Shown: positions 44,054-52,903 of the stretch, piece after piece | How the letters are laid out: each line of letters starts with the position of its first letter | How positions within the stretch are numbered: the first letter of the stretch is position 1 | Source of the DNA: Clostridia bacterium | GTDB lineage: Bacteria; Bacillota; Clostridia; Saccharofermentanales; Saccharofermentanaceae | Direction: 5' to 3' | DNA length: 64,000 nt | Assembly (NCBI GenBank): GCA_016287245.1 | Contig: JAEEWG010000005.1 | Coordinates: 1-64,000, forward strand | Notes under the pieces: generated by a model | Told to the model about the DNA's origin: nothing | The model's database searches: none | The model's input: only the letters and a program-made list of their open reading frames with translations | Made by a program: the position numbers and the translations under genes

Positions 44054-45007
44054 ATGAAAACGAAAGTATTTATCGACGGAAGTGAAGGAACCACAGGCCT
44101 TCGGATCTTTGAACGGTTCGCAGGAAGAGATGATATCGAGATCTTGAAGATCGATCCGGAGCTTCGAAAAGATCCGGAAGAGAGAAGAAAGCTTATAAAC
44201 TCCTCGGATGTTACCTTCCTGTGCCTTCCGGATGCGGCGGCAAGAGAAGCAGTCAGCCTCATCGATCCTGATAACGAGCACGTGATCATCATCGACGCAT
44301 CTACAGCCCATCGTACAGAAGAAGGCTGGGCGTACGGTTTTTCTGAGCTTTCCGAAAAGCACTATAACGCGATCAGGACCGGAAACCGCATCGCCGTTCC
44401 GGGATGCTATGCTTCGGGTTTTATTTCTCTCGTATATCCTTTGATCGCCTCCGGCATCATGGGGAAGGATTATCCGGTAAGCAGTTTTGCACTTTCCGGT
44501 TATTCCGGCGCCGGTAAGAAGACGATCGCTGTCTATGAGAGCGAAGACCGTCCTTCGGAGTTTTCTTCCGGAAGAGAATATGCTCTTACCCAGCAGCACA
44601 AGCATCTTAAGGAGATGAAGGCCATTACGGGTCTTGAAAGAGCGCCTTTGTTCTCGCCTATTATTGACGACTACTATAGCGGAATGGTAGTATCAGTGCC
44701 GCTATATGCCGATATGCTGAAGAAAAAGATGACGCCGTCTGAACTTCTGGCCTTCTATAGAGAATACTATGCCGGCAAGAAGTTCATCAAGGTAGCCGAT
44801 GACGACGATGAGACCGCCGCCAGCGGATTCCTTGCGGGAAACAGTTTGTCCGGATGGGACGGACTGAAGATCTATGTGACCGGCAACGAAGAAAGGATCG
44901 TGGTCTCGTCGCAGTTCGACAATCTCGGTAAAGGCGCCTCCGGAGCAGCGATTGAATGCATGAATATCCGTCTCGGATATTCGGAAGAGAAAGGACTGAA
45001 TCTGTAA
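44054..45007 (+). CDS. argC: N-acetyl-gamma-glutamyl-phosphate reductase (type 2)
   Basis: A 317-aa enzyme of arginine synthesis, reducing N-acetylglutamyl phosphate with NADPH to the semialdehyde. The dinucleotide region FIDGSEGTTGLRIFERF replaces the usual G-A-T-G-Y of type 1, and the catalytic Cys118 sits in VPGCYASG. The short length and IDASTAHRTEEGWAYGF are typical of the type 2 form. No other arg gene is adjacent, so arginine genes are dispersed. RBS GAGGGAAG precedes the ATG. Confidence 0.93.
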   Translation: MKTKVFIDGSEGTTGLRIFERFAGRDDIEILKIDPELRKDPEERRKLINSSDVTFLCLPDAAAREAVSLIDPDNEHVIIIDASTAHRTEEGWAYGFSELSEKHYNAIRTGNRIAVPGCYASGFISLVYPLIASGIMGKDYPVSSFALSGYSGAGKKTIAVYESEDRPSEFSSGREYALTQQHKHLKEMKAITGLERAPLFSPIIDDYYSGMVVSVPLYADMLKKKMTPSELLAFYREYYAGKKFIKVADDDDETAASGFLAGNSLSGWDGLKIYVTGNEERIVVSSQFDNLGKGASGAAIECMNIRLGYSEEKGLNL

Positions 45008-45053
45008 AGGAAGGAAAACGGAAAAGGAAACTGAACTTAAAAGAGGGGAAACA

Positions 45054-45572
45054 ATGAGTCTGGACAGAAAAGAACAGAGCAGGAAGACGATTTCGATCAC
45101 GCAGGCGGCGGCTGTGGCGGCCGTCTATGTGACGCTGACATATCTCTTCGCGCCCATTTCTTTTGGAGCGGTACAGTTCCGCATAGCGGAGGCGCTGACG
45201 ATCCTGCCGGTGTTTTCAGTCGCCGCGGTACCCGGACTCTTTGCCGGATGTCTGATTGGAAATATCTTAGGTGGAGCGATGCTGCCGGACATTATCTTCG
45301 GAAGTATCGCGACACTGATCGGTGCGGTCTTTACCTATCTTCTTCGGAAGAAGTATCCGCCATTTCTTGCGGTGATTCCGCCGATCCTGTCAAATACCAT
45401 CATCATTCCATTTATACTCCGCTATGCCTATGGTGTAGAGATGGCATTTCCACTGATCGTACTGTGGGTCTTCGTCGGTGAAGTCGGCTCCTGCGGTATT
45501 TTGGGAAGTGCTCTGTACTTCGTACTAAAGAAGCGCCACAACATTTTCCCTCAGAAAAAGGAAGAAAAATAA
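45054..45572 (+). CDS. QueT-family transporter
   Basis: A 172-aa membrane protein with about five TMs. TQAAAVAAVYVTLTYLFAPI, FGAVQFRIAEALTILPVF and NILGGAMLPDIIFGSIATLI match the QueT family (the S component of an ECF transporter linked to queuosine precursors). No preQ1-riboswitch-like structure is evident in the 46-base gap before it. RBS GAGGGGAAAC lies before ATG 45054. Confidence 0.88.
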   Translation: MSLDRKEQSRKTISITQAAAVAAVYVTLTYLFAPISFGAVQFRIAEALTILPVFSVAAVPGLFAGCLIGNILGGAMLPDIIFGSIATLIGAVFTYLLRKKYPPFLAVIPPILSNTIIIPFILRYAYGVEMAFPLIVLWVFVGEVGSCGILGSALYFVLKKRHNIFPQKKEEK

Positions 45573-45596
45573 TTTTAGAAATTGATGCCTGAGTGC

Positions 45597-45629
45597 GTAA
45601 AAACCATGGTTTTCCACTATGGTTCTTAC
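45597..45629 (+). promoter_or_regulatory. Dyad upstream of the flavodoxin gene
   Basis: GTAAAAACCAT (45597-45607) and ATGGTTCTTAC (45619-45629) form an 11-bp near-perfect inverted repeat with an 11-base spacing (one mismatch). TGCCTGAGT (45586-45594) and ACTCAGGCA (45670-45678) form a second, wider perfect 9-bp pair. A promoter may lie between (TTGTAA 45634, TACGTT 45657). It could be a repressor site or a structured leader. Confidence 0.5.
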
Positions 45630-45698
45630 TAAATTGTAATTTTACATGTCGGTAAGTACGTTATGATTTACTCAGGCAGGAAGATTATGGGGTGAACT

Positions 45699-46184
45699 AT
45701 GAAAACGTTGATAGTGTACTACTCGCTGGAAGGAAATACGAAGGAGGCGGCCGAGAAGATCGCGCAGGCTCTGTCCTGTGATACCATGCAGCTTCTTCCG
45801 GTAAAGGATATCCCGAAAAAGGGACTTCTGAAATTCCTCCATGGCGGTTCCGGTGCCACCAAGGGCAAGGGAACTGATCTTCAGCCTTATACTGCTAACG
45901 TCCGGAATTACGATGCCATCATCATCGGTACGCCGGTCTGGGCAGGAAAACCGTCTATGGCGGTCAACCAGTTTATGGCTGATTTAGGTCCAAGTGATAG
46001 CGTGATGGGTGCCTTCGCTTTTGCCGGCGGCAGCAGCGAAAAGTGCCTTCAGATCCTGAAGGAAAAGTACCCGTCCATCAAGTGCACAGTGGGCTTGAAC
46101 GACCGTAACAGCAAAAAACTTGCAGCGGGAAATGAAAGCAAGATCGAGTCTTTCATTCATTCGCTTCAAGAGATCCTCGGGTGA
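45699..46184 (+). CDS. Flavodoxin-like protein
   Basis: A 161-aa flavodoxin-fold protein. The N-terminus MKTLIVYYSLEGNTKEAAEK has the FMN phosphate loop (S-x-E-G-N-T), and IIIGTPVWAGKPSMAVNQF the second flavin-binding loop. It probably binds FMN and carries electrons in the cytoplasm. RBS GGGGTG precedes the ATG. The gene is preceded by dyads that may be a regulatory site, and is followed by a small zinc-ribbon gene, possibly in the same transcript. Confidence 0.88.
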   Translation: MKTLIVYYSLEGNTKEAAEKIAQALSCDTMQLLPVKDIPKKGLLKFLHGGSGATKGKGTDLQPYTANVRNYDAIIIGTPVWAGKPSMAVNQFMADLGPSDSVMGAFAFAGGSSEKCLQILKEKYPSIKCTVGLNDRNSKKLAAGNESKIESFIHSLQEILG

Positions 46185-46193
46185 TTTTTGAAG

Positions 46194-46403
46194 ATGAAAT
46201 GCCCGAAATGTAAAAGTGAAGAATGCTCGGTCATTACCGAGACAACGACTAAAGGAAAAGACTACAGTGCCGGCAAAGGATGCCTGGGAGCGATGCTCTT
46301 CGGATATATCGGCCTTCTCTGTGGAGCTTGTGGGAAAGGAAAAGAAATCAGAAATACTCATTACTGGGTATGTCATAAGTGTGGACACAAATGGAAAATG
46401 TAA
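46194..46403 (+). CDS. Small zinc-ribbon-like protein
   Basis: A 69-aa protein with two CxxC pairs: MKCPKCKSEECS near the N-terminus and VCHKCGHKWKM at the end, separated by a Gly-rich hydrophobic middle (GCLGAMLFGYIGLLCGACGK). The two pairs could hold one zinc as in zinc ribbons; the middle could lie in the membrane. No Shine-Dalgarno is clear, so translation may depend on the flavodoxin gene ten bases upstream. It overlaps the next gene. Confidence 0.6.
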   Translation: MKCPKCKSEECSVITETTTKGKDYSAGKGCLGAMLFGYIGLLCGACGKGKEIRNTHYWVCHKCGHKWKM

Positions 46404-46795
46404 CTACTGAAAAAAGAAATATGAGTGCGGAGAAGATCACCAGAGCAGACCGTATCTGGCTCCGTCTTATGGATATCGGAAGCCACCTCGGCTGTCATCA
46501 GCTGGAGAGCCACAGTTTTTCCATCGGCGGGTATCAGATGCCTCTTTGTGCCAGATGCACAGGAATCCTTCTGGGTGACGTTTTCGGTATCGCGATGATC
46601 CTTTTCGGCATACGTCTGCCGTGGCTGTGGTGCGCGCTGGCACTGGCCGTTATGGCGATGGACTGGGGCCTTCAGTACCTGAAAATGACCATGTCGAATA
46701 ATCCGAGAAGACTGGTCACCGGTGCATTCTGCGGAATCGCCTGCATGTTCGGTGTCTTCTATGTGATAAGGTTCCTTATACTGCTTGTCTCTTGA
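46391..46795 (+). CDS. DUF2085 membrane protein
   Basis: A 134-aa membrane protein. The DUF2085 signature is clear: GSHLGCHQLESHSFSIGGYQ, then MPLCARCTGILLGDVFGI, followed by three TM segments (about 60-82, 84-104, 112-132). The two Cys in CARC and the CH motif are conserved in the family, whose function is unknown. The likely start ATG 46391 overlaps the 3' end of the zinc-ribbon gene by 13 bases; ATG 46421 is an alternative. The promoter of pheST starts at its stop codon. Confidence 0.8.
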   Translation: MENVTTEKRNMSAEKITRADRIWLRLMDIGSHLGCHQLESHSFSIGGYQMPLCARCTGILLGDVFGIAMILFGIRLPWLWCALALAVMAMDWGLQYLKMTMSNNPRRLVTGAFCGIACMFGVFYVIRFLILLVS

Positions 46796-46820
46796 CTTTT
46801 CAATATCGCAAGCGTAAAAT
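46792..46820 (+). promoter_or_regulatory. Promoter of the T-box/pheST operon
   Basis: TTGACT (46792-46797), 17-bp spacer, TAAAAT (46815-46820). Near consensus. It overlaps the DUF2085 stop codon. Confidence 0.78.
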
Positions 46821-46828
46821 TCATCCAT

Positions 46829-47113
46829 GCAATGAAGGTGCGTAAGTAGTTTTCGCTAAGAAACCTGTGAGAAGAGATTCGTGTCACCGGCTGAGAGCAC
46901 GATCACAGAGAGCGCAAGATGAATTTCAACACCGGAGCGTTCTTTCGAAAACGGCCATGCCGGCTGAGTAAGAGAGATGCAGGCGCAGCATTAACGGCGC
47001 AGATGAGTGCGGAAAGACGAGTTCTTTTCGAACATGGGTGGTACCGCGAAGGTGCGAAATAAAGCGAATTCGTCCCATGGCAATGAGAAGTTGCCATGGG
47101 ATTTTTGTTTTTC
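46829..47113 (+). ncRNA. T-box riboswitch (tRNA-Phe responsive) before pheST
   Basis: A leader of about 285 bases. The T-box core GGGTGGTACCGCG is at 47036-47048. The terminator pairs CCCATGGCAA (47074-47083) with TTGCCATGGG (47091-47100), then ATTTTTGTTTTT. A stem I region with AGAGAG-type bulges lies upstream; TTC at 46925-46927, within GAATTTCAAC, is a candidate Phe specifier. In this RNA class uncharged tRNA-Phe pairs with the specifier and T-box, stabilises the antiterminator and turns on pheST. Confidence 0.9.
47074..47112 (+). terminator. T-box-controlled terminator of pheST
   Basis: A 10-bp stem CCCATGGCAA/TTGCCATGGG with loop TGAGAAG and a long T run. It is mutually exclusive with the antiterminator that contains the T-box. 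Confidence 0.85.
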
Positions 47114-47165
47114 CAGGGCATAGTAAAGTGAAGAACTGCGAAAGCGTGAGAAATAGGAGGAAAAC

Positions 47166-48209
47166 ATGGCAGAGTTAAGTGAACTGAATGAGAAACTGTC
47201 AGGAATCCGCAGCGAGATCGAGAACGATCTATCCTCGATCACCAGCTCCAAGGGCGTCTATGAGTATAAAAAGAGCGTCATGGATGCCAAAGAGGGCAAA
47301 ATCGGCTCACTCATGAAGGAGATGGGCAAGATCCCGAAGGAGCAGAAGGCTGACTACGGTAAGATGGTCAACGAGATCAAGAACTGGGCGCAGGAGAAGT
47401 TTGATGAACTCGACGCCAGATTCAAGGATCAGGAGAGAAAGGCGAGATATGCTGCCGAGGCCATCGATATCACGCTTCCTGAAAAGAAGCAGAAGAAGGG
47501 CAAGCTCCATCCGAATACACAGGTTCGGAACCAGATCGTCGAGATCTTCGGTTCTATGGGCTTTTCCATCTACGAAGGAAATGAGATCGAGACTGACTAC
47601 TATAACTTCACGGCCTTAAATATCCCGCAGGATCACCCGGCGAGAGATATGCAGGATACGTTCTACTTAAGTCCGGAGTTTCTTCTCCGTACACAGACAT
47701 CTGCCGGTCAGATCCACGTCATGGAGGCGCAGAAGCCGCCGATCAAGATCATCTCCCCCGGTAAGGTATTCCGTTCGGACGATGACGCAACGCATTCTCC
47801 GATGTTCTCCCAGATGGAAGGACTCGTTGTCGATAAGGGCATCACGCTTTGTGACCTGCAGGGTATGCTCGATGTGTTCGTAAAGAAGATCTTCGGCGAG
47901 GAGACCAGAACACGTCTCCGTCCGTCGTACTTCCCGTTCACCGAGCCTTCGGTAGAAGTCGATGTCAGCTGCTTCCAGTGCGGCGGCAAGGGCTGCAAGC
48001 TCTGCAAGGGCACCGGATGGATCGAAGTCCTCGGCGCAGGTGTCGTAAATAAGAAAGTACTCGAAGGCTGCGGCATTGACAGCAATGTCTACAGCGGCCT
48101 GGCTTTCGGAATCGGTATCGACCGTATCGCGATGCTCAAGTACGGCATCAACAACATCAAGATGCTGTTTGAGTCGGATCTGCGTGTGCTCGATCAGATC
48201 GATGACTAA
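47166..48209 (+). CDS. pheS: Phenylalanyl-tRNA synthetase alpha subunit
   Basis: A 347-aa class II catalytic subunit. N-terminal coiled coil (about 1-90), then the core: [20 protein letters not shown], the motif 2 region [20 protein letters not shown], and [19 protein letters not shown] as motif 3. A Cys-rich insert [17 protein letters not shown] (about residues 265-281) is a zinc-finger-like loop seen in many Firmicutes PheS. It joins pheT to charge tRNA-Phe. RBS AGGAGG before the ATG. Controlled by the T-box above. Confidence 0.97.
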   Translation: MAELSELNEKLSGIRSEIENDLSSITSSKGVYEYKKSVMDAKEGKIGSLMKEMGKIPKEQKADYGKMVNEIKNWAQEKFDELDARFKDQERKARYAAEAIDITLPEKKQKKGKLHPNTQVRNQIVEIFGSMGFSIYEGNEIETDYYNFTALNIPQDHPARDMQDTFYLSPEFLLRTQTSAGQIHVMEAQKPPIKIISPGKVFRSDDDATHSPMFSQMEGLVVDKGITLCDLQGMLDVFVKKIFGEETRTRLRPSYFPFTEPSVEVDVSCFQCGGKGCKLCKGTGWIEVLGAGVVNKKVLEGCGIDSNVYSGLAFGIGIDRIAMLKYGINNIKMLFESDLRVLDQIDD

Positions 48210-48229
48210 GGGAAAGGGAGGCAAGTAAT

Positions 48230-50647
48230 ATGTTAGTACCATTAAGCTGGCTGAAAGATTATGTCGATATCGACGTTACCCCGGATGTGCTCGAGGAGAA
48301 ACTCTTCTCCTGCGGTTTCGAGGTAGAAGAAAAATATGAAGTCGGCCACGACATCAGCAATGTCGTCGTCGGTGAAGTCATGACCTGTGAGGCGATCGAA
48401 GGCACACACCTGCACCTTTGCCAGGTAAATGCCGGAGAGCATGGAACGCTTCAGATCTGCTGCGGTGCAGATAATGTCGCTGCCGGTGGAAAATATCCGC
48501 TCGCCCTGATCGGCGCGCAGGTATATGCCACTGCCAAGGATCACGTCACTGTAGAAGGTGTCATGACGATCGGACAGGGAAAACTTCGTGGATACGATTC
48601 CTACGGTATGCTCTGCTCCGGTGTAGAGATCGGTGTTACCGAGGATATGTTCCCGGGTGCCGGTTATAACGGACTTCTCGTTCTTCCGGAAGATAGTGTT
48701 CCGGGTGCGGATGTAAAGCCGATCCTGGGCCTCGATGACTATATCTTCGATGTCTCCATCACCGCGAACCGTCCGGACTGCCAGAGCATCTTCGGTATTG
48801 CAAGAGAAGTTGCTGCGGTTCTCGGCAAACCGATCAAGGAGCCGGCTCTCGACTACACGGAGTCGGAAGTGACTGTTCCGTTCAACATCCGCGTTTCCGC
48901 ACCGGATCTTTGCCCGAGATATATCGGTCACTATGTATCCGATGTAAAGATCGAGGAATCTCCGCTCTGGATGAAGCGCCGTCTGGCTCTTGTCGGATGC
49001 TCCGCGATCTCCAATGTGGTTGATATTACGAACTATGTGTTAAAAGAACTCGGACAGCCGATGCATGCTTTTGATTTCTCCTACCTGGAGGACGGAGAGA
49101 TCCATGTCCGCCGTGCGGAAGAAGGCGAGAAGATCGTCACCCTCGACGAGAAGGAGTTTTCTCTGACCACAGAGAACCTCGTTATCTGTGACGGTAAGAA
49201 GCCGGTCGCTCTCGCGGGCATCATGGGCGGTCTCAATTCCGAGATCCTCGATTCCACGAGTGCGGTCATGTTCGAAGCAGCCAAGTTCGCTCACGACAAT
49301 ATCCGTAAGAGCTCGAAGGCTCTCGGTCAGGTCTCTGATTCGAGCATGCGTTTTTCCAAGGGCGTCGATGAGTATACGACCGTTATGGCCATGAAGCGTG
49401 CCCTGCACCTGATCGAAGAACTCCATTGCGGTAAGGTAAGCTCGACCAAGTTCGACATCAATACAGGAAACTCTGTTGAGCCGCGTAAGATGACCGTCAG
49501 CGTCAAACAGGTCAATGGTGTTCTCGGTATCACCGTACCGGATGAGGATATCGTCCGAATCCTTAAGAATCTGCAGTTCGCACCGGAACTGAACGGCGAT
49601 GAGCTGACGATCGCGATCCCGGGCTACCGAGTCGATATGGAGTCCTATCAGGATGTTGCCGAAGAAGTCATCCGTATGTACGGCTATGAGCACATCACAC
49701 CGACATTCATCCCGACCGCACAGGTCACATCCGGCGGTAACAACTTGAAGCAGAGAACCGAGCTTAAGATCAAGCAGGCACTTTGTGCGGCAGGCGCATG
49801 CGAAGGCGTACACTATTCGTTCTTCTCTCCGTCGGATTTCGATCTTCTGAAACTTCCGGAAGATGCTCCGGAGCGCTTCGCGATCAAGATCATGAACCCG
49901 ATCAACATCGATCTTTCTTTAATGAGAACGACCCTTGCTCCGCAGATGATCACATCAATGGCCAGAAACCAGAAGAGAGGCATCCTCTCCGGCCGTATCT
50001 ATGAGATGGGCAACAAGTTCCTGCCGAAATCTCTCCCGCTTACCGAGTATCCGGACGAGAGAGAAACAGTCTGTATCGGTGTATTCGGTGAGGACGAAGA
50101 CTTCTTCTCCCTGAAGGGCCTTGTCTCCGTGATCGCGGACACTCTTGATGTGAAGTTCGATTACGAAAAAGACGAGAAGACGTTCCTGCATCCGGGAAGA
50201 ACTGCGAAAGTCATCTGCGATGGCGAAACGGTAGGTTATCTCGGACAGGTCCTCTATGAGATCTGCGATGAGCTCGACATGAGAGTTCCGGCTTATGTTG
50301 CAGAGATCGATCTTCGTATCTTAAGCAAGTACTACGGTAAAGAGAGAAAGTTCATCCCGCTGCCGAAGTTCCTCGAAGAAAAGCGTGACTTCTGCTTCGT
50401 TATGGATAAGAACGTCACCTGTGCCCAGGTGGAAAAAGAGATCGCATCTTCCTGCGAATACATCACGAAGATCGATCTGTTCGATATCTACGAAGGTGCA
50501 CAGCTCGGCGAGAACAAGAAGAGCCTTGCTTTCTCCGTAGTATTCACACCGAAAGATGAGGAGTTCAAGCCGGAGGTCATCGACGGATTCGTATCGAAGA
50601 TCTTAAGCAACCTCGAAGAAAAGTACGGCGCAACGCTCCGTTCGTAA
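48230..50647 (+). CDS. pheT: Phenylalanyl-tRNA synthetase beta subunit
   Basis: An 805-aa subunit of usual size. The N-terminal tRNA-binding OB domain (about 40-150) contains VVVGEVMTCE and LHLCQVNAG; B3/B4 editing domain (about 210-390) with SITANRPDCQSIFGIAREV; B5 domain (about 400-480); catalytic-like domain (about 490-690); C-terminal ferredoxin-like anticodon-binding domain (about 710-805) with LPKFLEEKRDFCFVMD. It forms the alpha2-beta2 enzyme with PheS. It follows pheS after 20 bases with RBS AGGGAGG. Confidence 0.97.
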   Translation: MLVPLSWLKDYVDIDVTPDVLEEKLFSCGFEVEEKYEVGHDISNVVVGEVMTCEAIEGTHLHLCQVNAGEHGTLQICCGADNVAAGGKYPLALIGAQVYATAKDHVTVEGVMTIGQGKLRGYDSYGMLCSGVEIGVTEDMFPGAGYNGLLVLPEDSVPGADVKPILGLDDYIFDVSITANRPDCQSIFGIAREVAAVLGKPIKEPALDYTESEVTVPFNIRVSAPDLCPRYIGHYVSDVKIEESPLWMKRRLALVGCSAISNVVDITNYVLKELGQPMHAFDFSYLEDGEIHVRRAEEGEKIVTLDEKEFSLTTENLVICDGKKPVALAGIMGGLNSEILDSTSAVMFEAAKFAHDNIRKSSKALGQVSDSSMRFSKGVDEYTTVMAMKRALHLIEELHCGKVSSTKFDINTGNSVEPRKMTVSVKQVNGVLGITVPDEDIVRILKNLQFAPELNGDELTIAIPGYRVDMESYQDVAEEVIRMYGYEHITPTFIPTAQVTSGGNNLKQRTELKIKQALCAAGACEGVHYSFFSPSDFDLLKLPEDAPERFAIKIMNPINIDLSLMRTTLAPQMITSMARNQKRGILSGRIYEMGNKFLPKSLPLTEYPDERETVCIGVFGEDEDFFSLKGLVSVIADTLDVKFDYEKDEKTFLHPGRTAKVICDGETVGYLGQVLYEICDELDMRVPAYVAEIDLRILSKYYGKERKFIPLPKFLEEKRDFCFVMDKNVTCAQVEKEIASSCEYITKIDLFDIYEGAQLGENKKSLAFSVVFTPKDEEFKPEVIDGFVSKILSNLEEKYGATLRS

Positions 50648-50671
50648 AAAAGGGGAGAAGCGGGAAAAAGG

Positions 50672-51376
50672 TCAGATCGCATCTTTTGCGTCTTGATAGT
50701 TCTCCGCGCGGTCGAGTTTTTTCAGGAAATACTCCCGCTCCCACTCATATTTGAAACCAGGGAAGTCGGTTATGGTCTGACGGCAATCCGCCAGTGCCTG
50801 ACCGGCTTCTTCTTTTTTCTTTGCAAAAAGGATCTTCACCTGCGTGACCTCAAGAAGGATCCTGTGTTTAGGGAAAATATCGCACCATTCACGCATCCTG
50901 CGGATATAACGGTCCATTTTTTCTTCATCGCCCTCGATCGCGCAGATCACGGCGGCATGGGAATAGTAATCGCCGGCGATCCGGGCACGGACGGAGTTTT
51001 TCATGAAGGTATCTAAAAACTTCACATGCTCGTGATAGGCCGCGATAGCCTTTTTATACTCTCCGGTCTCCATAAGCAGAGCGATCGAGCAGAAGGCATG
51101 CTGGCCGTTATTGATGGCATCGAGGATCGAGCCGGGACGGACGGCCATAAGCTCTGTACGGGCGTCTTCGTACTTCCCCATTTCGGTATAGATCTCACAG
51201 AGAGTGAAGTGGTCATCGGAAGTCGGGCGCGGGTGACGCTCCAGAAAAGCGTTTACGTATTCTTCGCTGTAGAAGCCTTTGTTTTCGAAGATCTCCAGCA
51301 GTTCCGGATCCTTATTGCCTCTTTTGAAGAAGCGGGAAAGACCGCCGTTTGAGTCACTGTTTTTGGAAAAGAACAC
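50672..51376 (-). CDS. TPR-like helical protein of unknown function
   Basis: A 234-aa soluble, helical protein. Segments such as FTLCEIYTEMGKYEDARTEL and FCSIALLMETGEYKKAIAAY follow TPR spacing. Basic N-terminus (SRFFKRGNKD) with no signal peptide. It may be an adaptor. It converges on pheT with a 24-base gap and diverges from the lipoprotein gene at 51505. A possible -10 TAGAAT lies on the minus strand at 51410-51415. No further clue. Confidence 0.65.
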   Translation of the reverse strand: MFFSKNSDSNGGLSRFFKRGNKDPELLEIFENKGFYSEEYVNAFLERHPRPTSDDHFTLCEIYTEMGKYEDARTELMAVRPGSILDAINNGQHAFCSIALLMETGEYKKAIAAYHEHVKFLDTFMKNSVRARIAGDYYSHAAVICAIEGDEEKMDRYIRRMREWCDIFPKHRILLEVTQVKILFAKKKEEAGQALADCRQTITDFPGFKYEWEREYFLKKLDRAENYQDAKDAI

Positions 51377-51504
51377 GTTATCTTCCTCCCGTTTTCCGTC
51401 TTTCCTACTATTCTACACCAAGAAGCGGAGCCCATCGCCCGTGCGCTTGAAATTTTCTTTTCGTAAAGATAAAATTTTATAGAGGATATATTTAGAGGTC
51501 GGTT

Positions 51505-52158
51505 ATGAGAAAAAAAGTAGCATTAGTATTGGTCGCCATCATGTTGATCGGGCTTTGTGCCTGTAAGAGCGAATTCAGTTCAAAGATCGGTCAGGTCAAG
51601 GATGCCCTGGAGGAGACCTGTCAGGCGAAAAAAGCGGACAGCGATCACTACAGACTGATGGTGGATTCCCAGTATCCCATCCGCGATGTGGCCACGGATT
51701 TTGAAGATGGTCTTTATGCGGAGGTCAGTTCGAAAGATTTCACTTTCTTCGGTTTTCACACTGTGGTAAAAGATGAAGATGTAAAGTCTGTATTTAAATA
51801 CATCAAGGCGGATCCGAAGAGCAGGCAGAGTGATTCCGTGGCCTTTATGGAAGTACTGGTCATTCAGTTCAAAAACGCTGATGCCGCCAAGAATTACTAC
51901 GAGACGATCATGGGTAAGTGCGAGCGCACTTATCAGGACAATAAAGCACTTGGAGAGCTGATGGAGAATGAATTCGTCAGTAAGAAGGATTATTTTGCTT
52001 TTGCCAGCGAATCCGAGTTCATGACCTTCAACCAATATGCCAGCATCGAAAAGAATACGGTTCTTTATGCCTGCGTGGAAGGCCCGAATGCCGGCAACAT
52101 GAAGAAGGACTATTTTGCATTTATGAAAAAAATGGAGCTATCCGTCATAACACTTTAA
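51505..52158 (+). CDS. Small lipoprotein of unknown function
   Basis: A 217-aa lipoprotein: signal peptide of about 18 residues, lipobox LCAC, Cys20. The mature part is a single mixed alpha/beta domain ([39 protein letters not shown]) resembling small envelope proteins with a ferredoxin-like fold, but no family is recognised. It is first in a three-gene run with the zinc-ribbon protein (19 bases later) and the 52904 gene. RBS AGAGGTCGG precedes ATG 51505. Confidence 0.7.
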   Translation: MRKKVALVLVAIMLIGLCACKSEFSSKIGQVKDALEETCQAKKADSDHYRLMVDSQYPIRDVATDFEDGLYAEVSSKDFTFFGFHTVVKDEDVKSVFKYIKADPKSRQSDSVAFMEVLVIQFKNADAAKNYYETIMGKCERTYQDNKALGELMENEFVSKKDYFAFASESEFMTFNQYASIEKNTVLYACVEGPNAGNMKKDYFAFMKKMELSVITL

Positions 52159-52177
52159 GGAGAAGGAGGAATTAATT

Positions 52178-52879
52178 ATGAATTGTTCGAATTGTGGAAA
52201 CCCCGTACGCGAAGGTGATATCTTCTGCATGAATTGTGGTTTCAGACTTGACTCTGTCGCCGCACCGGTCCCGGCACCGGCCCCGGTCGAGGCAGCTCCT
52301 GCACCGGTCGAAGCTCCGGCCGAGCCTGTTTTGGATGCACCTGCTGCGGTTTTTGACGCTCCGGCCGCTCCGGTAGAAGCTGCTCCGGTAGCACCAGAAG
52401 CTCCGGCCGCTCCGGCCTTTGAAGCACCTGCACCGGCCCCTGTACCGGAAGAAGCGCCTGTCCAGCTGATGGGCGAAGTCTGCGCAGAAGCTCCGGCAGA
52501 ACCGGCTCCAGTTGAAGCAGCAGCTCCTGTGGTTCCAGTGGAAGCCGCACCTGCTTTCGAAGCTCCGGCAGCACCTGTAGAAGACAGACTCCCGGAACCT
52601 CCGCCGTTTGAGCCGGCAGCATCCGGCGCTGTGACTGAACCTGCTCCGGTAGTTCCTGCTCCGCAGGAAGGTATCGCACCTGCACCGGTACCGGTAGAAG
52701 GCACACCTTCTGCACCGATCGCTCCGGACGGACAGTATGCCGCTCCTTTTGCATCGGCATCTGTGCCGGAAAGCCCGGCACCTGCCCCGAAAAATGACCT
52801 TGAGAATACATTCCAGAGAAAGAGCTGGAAGGACGAGGGCGTGAACAACGGCGGTATCGTAAACAGAGGTCCGAAGTGA
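52178..52879 (+). CDS. Zinc-ribbon protein with Ala/Pro-rich linker
   Basis: A 233-aa protein. The first residues, [20 protein letters not shown], form a double CxxC zinc ribbon of the zinc_ribbon_2/DUF7577-like type. A long Ala-Pro-Val-Glu-rich linker of about 170 residues follows, then a short C-terminus that is charged ([20 protein letters not shown]). The linker looks unstructured; it is like the tail of the LppM-like protein at 40975. The protein lies between a lipoprotein gene and an unknown gene, and RBS GGAGAAGGAGG precedes the ATG. A tether or adaptor role is possible but unproven. Confidence 0.72.
   Translation: MNCSNCGNPVREGDIFCMNCGFRLDSVAAPVPAPAPVEAAPAPVEAPAEPVLDAPAAVFDAPAAPVEAAPVAPEAPAAPAFEAPAPAPVPEEAPVQLMGEVCAEAPAEPAPVEAAAPVVPVEAAPAFEAPAAPVEDRLPEPPPFEPAASGAVTEPAPVVPAPQEGIAPAPVPVEGTPSAPIAPDGQYAAPFASASVPESPAPAPKNDLENTFQRKSWKDEGVNNGGIVNRGPK
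52258..52775 (+). repeat. Low-complexity Ala/Pro-coding repeat
   Basis: Repeats of GCTCCGGC/GCACCTGC type encode AP/AAPV motifs over about 170 residues. Codon choice differs slightly from the tract at 41726-42060, so the two tracts are not a recent duplication. Confidence 0.75.
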
Positions 52880-52903
52880 TCAGATCCTAAAGGAGAACGA
52901 AGT

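Noticed and set aside
45008..45053. PreQ1 riboswitch before the queT-like gene
   Set aside because: The gap is only 46 bases and shows no pseudoknot or C-rich loop of that class.
52138..52848. Gly/Ala/Ser/Thr-rich minus-strand frame resembling a PE_PGRS-like protein
   Set aside because: It is the complement of the AP repeat coding strand; no ribosome site.
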